Origin: RGIG8767 sp964531805
GTDB taxonomy: Bacteria > Bacillota > Clostridia > Lachnospirales > Lachnospiraceae
DNA length: 16,118 nt
Assembly (NCBI GenBank): GCA_964531805.1
Contig: CAZHGE010000062.1
Location: 1-16,118, forward strand
Direction of reading: 5' to 3'
The position numbers and the translations under genes were made by a program. The notes below the pieces were generated by a model. That model had not been told where the DNA came from, searched no databases, and worked only from the letters and a program-made list of their open reading frames with translations. This document shows, one piece after another, positions 1 through 5,986 of the stretch. Position 1 is the stretch's first letter. Each line of letters opens with the position of its first letter.

Positions 1-20
1 CTATATATGTAATTATATAG
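1..20. repeat. AT-rich inverted repeat at the left edge
   Basis: Arms CTATATA (1-7) and TATATAG (14-20) are perfect reverse complements around a 6-base loop, followed by a T-rich stretch (22-32). It could be the end of a terminator for a gene to the left, but the stem is entirely weak A-T pairs apart from one G-C pair, and the window starts here, so its full extent is unknown. Confidence 0.3.
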
Positions 21-30
21 ATTCTTTTGT

Positions 31-65
31 TTGTATACAAGATTTTTTTGTGCAAATCTTGTATA
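31..65. promoter_or_regulatory. Palindrome and 12-bp inverted repeat upstream of tmcAL
   Basis: Bases 31-40 (TTGTATACAA) are a perfect 10-base palindrome. Bases 34-45 and 54-65 form a perfect 12-bp inverted repeat (TATACAAGATTT / AAATCTTGTATA) with an 8-base loop. A related dyad, ATACAA-TCT-TTGTAT, sits at 113-127. The recurring TTGTATA half-site resembles operators of GntR-type repressors, but no regulator gene is in the window, so an operator role is inference. There is no T-run directly after the stem on the plus strand, which argues against a simple terminator. Confidence 0.35.
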
Positions 66-90
66 AAATCAGGCACAAAGATGCTATATT
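62..90 (+). promoter_or_regulatory. Possible extended -10 promoter for tmcAL
   Basis: TGCTATATT at 82-90 fits an extended -10 element (TGn followed by TATATT, one mismatch to TATAAT). The -35 position at 17-base spacing (62-67, TATAAA) is poor, which is tolerated by extended -10 promoters. That position overlaps the right arm of the inverted repeat at 54-65, so a protein bound there could block RNA polymerase. The implied leader of about 70 bases contains the ATACAA/TTGTAT dyad at 113-127. Pattern-based only. Confidence 0.3.
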
Positions 91-112
91 TAAGTAGAAT
101 GTACGAAACCAA

Positions 113-127
113 ATACAATCTTTGTAT
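113..127. repeat. Small dyad ATACAA-TCT-TTGTAT in the tmcAL leader
   Basis: A perfect 6-bp inverted repeat with a 3-base spacer. The right side, together with its flanks, partly repeats the sequence at 55-69 (AATCTTGTATAAAAT compared with AATCTTTGTATAAATT at 117-132). It could be a second operator copy or a small RNA hairpin in the leader. Confidence 0.3.
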
Positions 128-165
128 AAATTTTAAAACAAAACGCACAAAAACAGGAGCACAGC

Positions 166-1470
166 ATGAACGTTACTGGAATTATTGCCGAATACAATCC
201 TTTTCATAATGGACACTTATATCAAATAGACCAAATAAAAAAGAATGGTTCTGACTATATTATTATTATTATGAGCGGTGATTTTTTACAAAGGGGTACT
301 CCTGCCATTTTAGATAAATGGTCCAGAGCCCGCATGGCATTATCCGAAGGGGCAGACCTTGTCATCGAACTGCCCACTGTTTTTGCCACTGCCAGCGCAC
401 AGTATTTTGCAAGAGGCGGCGTGTCTATATTAGATAAATTAGGTGTGGTAAACACCTTATCTTTTGGATGCGAAAGTGATAATCTTTCCTTATTAAAAGA
501 ATGTGCTTCTTATCTATGGAAAGAACCGAATGAATATAAAGAAAGATTACAAGCATATATAAAGGAAGGAAAATCATTCCCTAAAGCCCGGGAAGAAGCC
601 TTAACTGCCCTTTGGGGACAGGAAGTGGCTGCATTCGTTTCTTCTCCGAATAATATTTTAGCGTTGGAATATTGTATTGCTCTATTGGAGCGAAATTCTT
701 CCATCCAGCCAATGCCCATTCTTCGTAAAGGCAGCGGATATCATGAGGAATATCTACAGGACAGTGCTTTGCCTTCTGCTACCGCAATCCGAAAGCTATT
801 AAAAGATATACTTTATTCTTCAGATGTAAATTCAGCTATTTTAGATAATACACAAATAAGCACTGCCACTTTAATTAATACTTATGATTTTGGCAAATAC
901 AGCATATTAGATTATATTCCAAAGAGTATTGCTTCCATATTAGAAGAGAACAAAGACAAACTCTTTCTTTCTCAGGATGCCCTTTCTCTTCTATTAAAAT
1001 ACAAACTTTTGTCAAAGAGGAATGAATTGGAAACATATGCGGATGTAACACCCGATCTTGCTGATAAGATAAAGAAGAATCTCAATCAGTTTGAGACCTT
1101 TTCACAATTTAAAGATCTGTTAAAATCCAAAGACCTGACCCATACACGTATAAGCCGCGCGTTAAATCATATTCTTTTAGATATTACACAAGATATGTAT
1201 ACAGATGTGAAGGCACATGATTATGCATCTTACGCTCGCGTGTTAGGCTTCCATAAACGGGCACTGCCGCTACTGTCTGAAATAGGAAAGAATACCTCAA
1301 TTCCCTTCATTACTAAATTAGCAGATGCGCGTGCGCAGTTATCAGAACAGGATTATGCACTGCTTGAGCATGATATCTTCTGCTCCCATGTGTACGAATC
1401 GGTAATTGCAGATAAAACAGGTACTCCATTTCAAAATGAATTTACAAAACAGATTGTGATTTGCGGATAA
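166..1470 (+). CDS. tmcAL: tRNA(Met) cytidine acetate ligase (TmcAL, UPF0348/YlbM family)
   Basis: The predicted enzyme makes N4-acetylcytidine at the wobble position (C34) of elongator tRNA-Met, using acetate and ATP, which keeps AUG decoding accurate. It acts in the cytoplasm. The 434-residue protein has the nucleotidyltransferase HIGH-like motif at residues 11-17 (NPFHNGH), the following SGDFLQRG segment at about 37-44, a GSGYHEE segment near 190, and the SATAIRK segment just after 200 that matches the family's second nucleotide-binding region. Length is normal for the family. The ATG is preceded by AGGAG (155-159) at 6-base spacing. It is the only plus-strand gene in the window, converges on the GH13 gene and ends 21 bases before a shared terminator hairpin. 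The family is well known and the call is secure. Confidence 0.95.
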   Translation: MNVTGIIAEYNPFHNGHLYQIDQIKKNGSDYIIIIMSGDFLQRGTPAILDKWSRARMALSEGADLVIELPTVFATASAQYFARGGVSILDKLGVVNTLSFGCESDNLSLLKECASYLWKEPNEYKERLQAYIKEGKSFPKAREEALTALWGQEVAAFVSSPNNILALEYCIALLERNSSIQPMPILRKGSGYHEEYLQDSALPSATAIRKLLKDILYSSDVNSAILDNTQISTATLINTYDFGKYSILDYIPKSIASILEENKDKLFLSQDALSLLLKYKLLSKRNELETYADVTPDLADKIKKNLNQFETFSQFKDLLKSKDLTHTRISRALNHILLDITQDMYTDVKAHDYASYARVLGFHKRALPLLSEIGKNTSIPFITKLADARAQLSEQDYALLEHDIFCSHVYESVIADKTGTPFQNEFTKQIVICG

Positions 1471-1490
1471 TTTACATTTATATAATCTCC

Positions 1491-1521
1491 AAAAGGCAGA
1501 TGAAAAATCATCTGCCTTTGT
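1491..1521. terminator. Bidirectional intrinsic terminator between tmcAL and the GH13 gene
   Basis: Bases 1492-1503 and 1508-1519 form a perfect 12-bp stem (AAAGGCAGATGA / TCATCTGCCTTT) with an AAAA loop. The A-tract on one side and T-tract on the other give a U-run whichever strand is transcribed. It lies in the 54-base gap between two converging stop codons, exactly where a shared terminator is expected. Confidence 0.88.
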
Positions 1522-1524
1522 CAT

Positions 1525-3297
1525 TTATTCTTCCTGATTCTCAATAATCTTACGAATCAGAATACCATTCTTCAATAAAGTAGTATCAATATAATGTCTT
1601 TGGAGTAAGATCTCGCCTTCATACGGAATCTCGATATCTTCCTCCGAACAATTGATGATTACCTCAAGGTAATGATCAATCCAGCCCACCTTCATAAACT
1701 CAATCACACGCTTGTTATCAATTCGGTTGGGGAAGTGGAAATTACGGCTCTTCATAAGGGGCTCCGTTTTACGAAGATTGATAATCTGCTTGATTACATT
1801 AATGCGCTCTTTGTAATTGCCCGCATCAATATCTTCCCAAGGCATACATCTTCTACAGTCAGGATCGTGACCACCTTCCATAGCAATCTCCGTACCATAG
1901 TAGATACATGGACAGCCCGGCATAGTAAATAATACCGCAATCTGCTGGAAAAACTCGTCCAAATTCTTAGTATCACTGCGAAGTCTCTGTGTATCATGGG
2001 AATCTAAAAGATTGAATAACACATCATTTGTCTGCTGCATATATCCTGTATAGCAGCGGTTGATAGTAAATTCAAAATCGTCATTCGTCTGGCTCTTATC
2101 AATCCAGAAGTCCTTGATACTCTGTCCCAAAGGATAGTTCATAACGGAGTCAAATTCATCCCCTCTAAGCCATGGCATCGCATCATGCCAGATTTCTCCC
2201 AAAATATAAATATCCGGATTTATGGCTTTCATACGCAGACGTAACTCTTTACAGAAAATATGAGAAATCTCATTCGCCACGTCTAAACGGATACCATCTA
2301 CATTATACTTTCTTACCCATGTCTCACAAACATCCAGCAAATACTCTCTTACTGCTTTATTATTCGTATTGAGTTTTGGCATATTGTCATAGAAAGCAAA
2401 CGTATAAAACTGTTTCTTTCTCGCTGCGCCATTGCCTAATTCCAACGGCCACTCATTAATCATAAACCAGTCATAATATTCCGATTCCGGTCCTTTTTGC
2501 AAAACATCCTGCCAAGGTGCAAAAAATTCACCACTATGATTAAAGACACCATCTAACATGATACGGATACCACGGGCATGTGCCTCATTTACCAGACGCA
2601 TAAAGGTCTCTTCATCACCAAAATGAGGATCAATCCTTGTGTAATCTGTCGTATCATATTTGTGACTGGATGGAGATTCATTAATTGGTGTCAGATAGAT
2701 ACCATTGATTCCCAGATCCTGTAAATATGGCAGTTTCTGAATAATCCCCTCTAAGTCACCGCCAAAAAATTCATCATTGGTAACTGCCCCCTGATTTCTC
2801 CACGGCAGCGTTCCTTCCGGATCATTGGATGGATCACCATTACAGAAACGCTCTGGGAAAATCTGATACCAAACCGTATCATTTACCCAGTCCGGTGTTA
2901 CTGGAATATCGGATGGATTCATCCATGGAAATACAAAGCACTGTTTACTTCTTCCTTCCAAATGAAACTGCTCTTCGCTTAAAAATCCATCTTCAAAATA
3001 ATAAAATTTTTCATTTTCAGTAATCAATTCGAAATAATATTTCAGTCGTTTGAATTCAGGCTGAATGGTGGTGGTCCACCAGATCTGACGCTTTAATCTC
3101 TTTTTAAAAGGGATTTTCATAGGAGTTCCACTCCACACCTCGCTACCGCCTAAAATACCGGCAGAAAAAGGATCTCCCTGTACAATATTTACTTCTTTTA
3201 CGTCATATCCTGTTTTAATATTGATAATCAGTTCATTTACATTTAACGGATAACAATAATTGTCATTGGCTCTATGATATACTGCATTAAAATCCAT
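1525..3297 (-). CDS. GH13 alpha-glycosidase, neopullulanase/cyclomaltodextrinase type
   Basis: A retaining alpha-glucosidase-type hydrolase that probably cleaves maltodextrins, cyclodextrins or pullulan fragments inside the cell, as no signal peptide is visible. Of 590 residues, about 1-115 look like the beta-sandwich (CBM34-like) N-domain of this subgroup, 135-505 are the (beta/alpha)8 barrel, and the rest is a short beta C-domain. GH13 signatures are visible: DGVFNH (249-254), GIRLDVA with the nucleophile D339, ILGEIW with acid/base E368, and LDSHDTQR with the stabiliser D435. The N-domain and HKYDTTDY segment (212-219) favour the neopullulanase/cyclomaltodextrinase subfamily, but substrate preference cannot be read from sequence alone. 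The ATG follows AGGGG at about 8-base spacing. It is the last gene of the minus-strand series and stops just before the terminator at 1491-1521. No convincing promoter was seen in the 79-base gap upstream. Confidence 0.92.
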   Translation of the reverse strand: MDFNAVYHRANDNYCYPLNVNELIINIKTGYDVKEVNIVQGDPFSAGILGGSEVWSGTPMKIPFKKRLKRQIWWTTTIQPEFKRLKYYFELITENEKFYYFEDGFLSEEQFHLEGRSKQCFVFPWMNPSDIPVTPDWVNDTVWYQIFPERFCNGDPSNDPEGTLPWRNQGAVTNDEFFGGDLEGIIQKLPYLQDLGINGIYLTPINESPSSHKYDTTDYTRIDPHFGDEETFMRLVNEAHARGIRIMLDGVFNHSGEFFAPWQDVLQKGPESEYYDWFMINEWPLELGNGAARKKQFYTFAFYDNMPKLNTNNKAVREYLLDVCETWVRKYNVDGIRLDVANEISHIFCKELRLRMKAINPDIYILGEIWHDAMPWLRGDEFDSVMNYPLGQSIKDFWIDKSQTNDDFEFTINRCYTGYMQQTNDVLFNLLDSHDTQRLRSDTKNLDEFFQQIAVLFTMPGCPCIYYGTEIAMEGGHDPDCRRCMPWEDIDAGNYKERINVIKQIINLRKTEPLMKSRNFHFPNRIDNKRVIEFMKVGWIDHYLEVIINCSEEDIEIPYEGEILLQRHYIDTTLLKNGILIRKIIENQEE

Positions 3298-3376
3298 TCT
3301 TTTTCCCCTGTCTAATAAAACCCTTGTATTCTTAAATTATGAAGTCAGAGCAAATTCGTCTGAGCATCGGTTACCC

Positions 3377-4741
3377 TTAATTCTTAAAACTGTGAATTGG
3401 TGCTGGAATACGTCCGCCACGGTTTACAAAAGCGTCACACGAGAAGGAATTTACCGGCATAATCGGTGCATAACCAAGTAATCCACCAAATTCTACTGTT
3501 TCTCCTACACCTTTTCCGATAACTGGAATAATACGCACTGCAGTTGTCTTCTGATTAATCATACCAATTGCAAGTTCATCTGCAATAATACCGGAAATAG
3601 TCGTTGCTTTTGTATCTCCCGGAATGGCAATCATATCCAAACCAACGGAACATACACAAGTCATAGCTTCCAATTTTTCTAATGTCAAAGCACCTGCCAC
3701 TACCGCATCAATCATTCCCTGATCTTCACTAACTGGAATAAAAGCACCTGAAAGACCTCCTACATAAGAGGATGCCATTACACCACCTTTTTTTACCTGG
3801 TCATTTAATAAAGCAAGGGCAGCTGTCGTTCCCGGTGCTCCTGCATATTCTAAACCTATCTCACAAAGAATGTCAGCAACACTGTCTCCGATTGCAGGAG
3901 TTGGTGCTAAAGAAAGGTCTACAATACCAAAAGGAACACCTAATCTCTTAGAAGCTTCTTTTGCTACTAACTGACCTACTCTTGTTACTTTAAATGCTGT
4001 CTTTTTAATTGTTTCACAGAGAACCTCAAAATTCTCCCCACGTACTTTTTCTAATGCTTTCTTCACTACACCCGGTCCACTTACACCGACATTAATAATT
4101 TTATCAGCTTCAGTCACACCATGGAATGCACCTGCCATAAACGGGTTATCATCCGGTGCATTACAGAATACTACTAATTTTGCACAACCTAAAGAGTCAT
4201 CTTCCTTGGTATATTCTGCGGTCTTAATAATAATCTCGCCCATAGTTTTAACCGCATCCATATTGATACCGGTCTTGGTAGAACCTAAATTGATAGAACT
4301 ACACACTCTTTCTGTACATGCTAAAGCCTGTGGAATAGACTGGATCAGCATTTCATCTGCTGGTGTGCTTCCTTTTGCTACCAATGCAGAATAACCGCCG
4401 ATAAAGTTCACACCCACTTCATGAGCTACTTTATCCAATGTCTGTGCAATGGTTACAAAATCCTCCGGCTTCTTACATGCCGCACCACCGATGAGTGCGA
4501 TTGGTGTAACGGAAATTCTTTTATTCACAATCGGAATACCAAACTCTTTTCCAATTTCATCACCGGTACGAACCAGGTCTTTTGCTGCTTCTTTAATCTT
4601 GTTATAAATCTTTTCATTCAAAACAGTAAGATTAGAATCAATACAGTCAAGAAGGCTGATACCTAATGTAATCGTTCTTACATCGAGATTTTCTTTCTCA
4701 ATCATTTTATTGATTTCTGCAACTTCAAATATATTTAACAT
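3377..4741 (-). CDS. UPF0210 (DUF711) PFL-like family protein of unknown function
   Basis: A 454-residue soluble protein of the UPF0210/DUF711 family. Databases often label it 'PFL family protein' because of a fold resemblance to pyruvate formate-lyase-type barrels, yet no glycyl-radical motif (RVSGY-like) is present, so formate-lyase activity should not be assumed. Visible features are a glycine-rich segment GGYSALVAKGSTPADE (about 136-151), GVSGPGVVKKAL near 230, a run of small residues around EYAGAPGTTAALALL, and the conserved tail RGGRIPAPIHSFKN. The length is typical. The ATG follows AAAAGGA at about 7-base spacing. It lies 90 bases after the ACT-domain gene, a neighbour pairing common in Firmicutes, which suggests a shared role, possibly with the ACT protein sensing a small ligand. 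No reaction is established as far as I know. Confidence 0.9.
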   Translation of the reverse strand: MLNIFEVAEINKMIEKENLDVRTITLGISLLDCIDSNLTVLNEKIYNKIKEAAKDLVRTGDEIGKEFGIPIVNKRISVTPIALIGGAACKKPEDFVTIAQTLDKVAHEVGVNFIGGYSALVAKGSTPADEMLIQSIPQALACTERVCSSINLGSTKTGINMDAVKTMGEIIIKTAEYTKEDDSLGCAKLVVFCNAPDDNPFMAGAFHGVTEADKIINVGVSGPGVVKKALEKVRGENFEVLCETIKKTAFKVTRVGQLVAKEASKRLGVPFGIVDLSLAPTPAIGDSVADILCEIGLEYAGAPGTTAALALLNDQVKKGGVMASSYVGGLSGAFIPVSEDQGMIDAVVAGALTLEKLEAMTCVCSVGLDMIAIPGDTKATTISGIIADELAIGMINQKTTAVRIIPVIGKGVGETVEFGGLLGYAPIMPVNSFSCDAFVNRGGRIPAPIHSFKN

Positions 4742-4803
4742 GTCTGTATCCTTTTCTTTTCCTATTTCTTATTTCCACCCCAAATATGCAAGCACCAAAC
4801 GCC

Positions 4804-4820
4804 GGTACGCTCCGCGAACC
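4804..4820 (-). other. Short GC-rich hairpin between the ACT and UPF0210 genes
   Basis: GGTACGC and GCGAACC can pair (six of seven positions, one A-A mismatch) around a TCC loop. It is a GC-rich spot in an otherwise AT-rich gap and has no U-tract after it, so it is not a typical terminator. It could be an intercistronic RNA stem or chance. Confidence 0.2.
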
Positions 4821-4831
4821 GTCTTATTGGA

Positions 4832-5104
4832 CTAGATTCTCTGCATACTTTTGAAAATATCTTCACGCTGGCATTTGATGATAACACCGATTTCTTTTCC
4901 CAATTCTTCTAATTCATCTGCGATATCACCAAACTGCTTTGTTGTTTTTTCCATATCCGTAATCATCATCATGTTAAAATAACCCTGTACAATAGTCTGG
5001 GAAATATCTAAAATATTAATAGAATTGTCCGCCAAATAAGTACATACCTTTGCAATAATTCCTACTGTGTCCTGTCCTACTACGGTAATGATTGTCTTTT
5101 TCAT
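4832..5104 (-). CDS. ACT domain-containing protein (UPF0237 family)
   Basis: A single ACT domain of 90 residues, a fold used to bind amino acids or other small ligands and often found in metabolic regulators. The N-terminus MKKTIITVVGQDTVGIIAKV gives the first beta strand and the GxDxxGI turn, where ligands usually sit, and the strand FNMMMITDME follows. I chose the ATG at 5104 because AAAGGAG lies just before it and a 90-residue product is the family norm. An in-frame ATG at 5155 would add 17 lysine-rich residues but has no ribosome binding site. Spacing of the Shine-Dalgarno to the ATG is short (about 2 bases). The gene sits 81 bases after the YycJ-like gene and before the UPF0210 gene. Its ligand and partner are unknown; a regulatory role for the UPF0210 protein is inference. 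Confidence 0.88.
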   Translation of the reverse strand: MKKTIITVVGQDTVGIIAKVCTYLADNSINILDISQTIVQGYFNMMMITDMEKTTKQFGDIADELEELGKEIGVIIKCQREDIFKSMQRI

Positions 5105-5185
5105 AACTCCTTTAGCCTTTTGGGCATTCTCCTTTTTTCTTATTCTCTCTAACATATTAGCAATTTAAAAATACTGCTTTTCCTT

Positions 5186-5986
5186 TTATACGATTACAAC
5201 CGGCTCGGATGGTGCACTTCTTCTTGCCACCGTAATCTTAAAATCATCTGCTTTATATGGCGTATCGTCCATATTAATCTCTAAACGTACCGTCTCATAA
5301 GCTAACTGAGGCAGATTATTCTCCTGACTCAAATGCCCCAAAACGATTGCCTGTAAATGATCATGAAGCAGTCTGCTTAAAAGCTGTCCGCTTCTTTCGT
5401 TGGACAAATGTCCCCTGTCTCCTAATATACGCTGTTTTAACGGATATGGATATGGTCCCACCTGTAACATATGAACATCATGGTTGGCTTCTAAAAGCAA
5501 AGCATCCATTCCCTTTAAACATTCAACTGTATAATCATTGTAGGTTCCCATATCAGTCGCTACAGCCACCTGCTTGCTTCCACATTTAAAACGGTATCCC
5601 ACTGGATCGGCTGCATCATGCGAAATACGCATAGGATTACACTTAATATCCTTAATCATAAAAGCCTCATCCGGCTTAATTGGATGGAATAAATCCAGTT
5701 CGATTTTTCCTACTGATGAGGTACGAAGAATAGCATCAATTGTCTTTTGTGTCGCATAAATCGGGATATCGTACTTTCTGCTGACAACTCCAAGGCCGCC
5801 AATATGATCGATATGTTCATGTGTAATCAAAATGCCATCCATATCATTCAGCGAAATATCAATCTGGGAAAGCCCTTCCTCCGTCCGCTTCTTACTGATT
5901 CCCGTATCAACCAGTAGATGTGTGGTATCGGACCCTACATAAATACAATTTCCACTGCTTCCACTTGCTATTGCACATAACCGCAT
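5186..5986 (-). CDS. Metallo-beta-lactamase-fold hydrolase, YycJ/WalJ type
   Basis: A 266-residue metal-dependent hydrolase. The metal-binding motif HEHIDH is at residues 56-61, preceded by LLVDTGIS (about 24-31). Later ligands are likely in ISHDAADPVGYRF, VATDMGTYND, EANHD and LGHLSQENN. The domain organisation and the start MRLCAIASGSSGNCIYVG match the YycJ/WalJ group; in Bacillus these are linked to the WalRK cell-wall operon and a related protein acts as a 5'-3' DNA exonuclease in mismatch repair. Here there is no walRK; the gene lies instead in a polA-coaE neighbourhood, which would suit a DNA-processing role, though this is inference. The ATG overlaps the upstream gene's TAA by one base (TAATG) and has a strong GGAGG site at about 8-base spacing, so translation is probably coupled. 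Confidence 0.92.
   Translation of the reverse strand: MRLCAIASGSSGNCIYVGSDTTHLLVDTGISKKRTEEGLSQIDISLNDMDGILITHEHIDHIGGLGVVSRKYDIPIYATQKTIDAILRTSSVGKIELDLFHPIKPDEAFMIKDIKCNPMRISHDAADPVGYRFKCGSKQVAVATDMGTYNDYTVECLKGMDALLLEANHDVHMLQVGPYPYPLKQRILGDRGHLSNERSGQLLSRLLHDHLQAIVLGHLSQENNLPQLAYETVRLEINMDDTPYKADDFKITVARRSAPSEPVVIV

Noticed and set aside
27..209. 60-codon plus-strand reading frame overlapping the start of tmcAL
   Set aside because: It lies over the inverted repeats and the start of tmcAL in another frame, has no ribosome binding site and no recognisable features.
3345..3363. Possible hairpin after the UPF0210 gene (TCAGA / TCTGA)
   Set aside because: Only five pairs, with mismatches next to the loop and no U-tract; not a credible terminator.
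5101..5127. Eight-residue minus-strand ORF ending in an ATGA overlap with the ACT gene
   Set aside because: Its Shine-Dalgarno is only one base from the ATG, too close for efficient initiation, and there is no amino acid pattern suggestive of a leader peptide.
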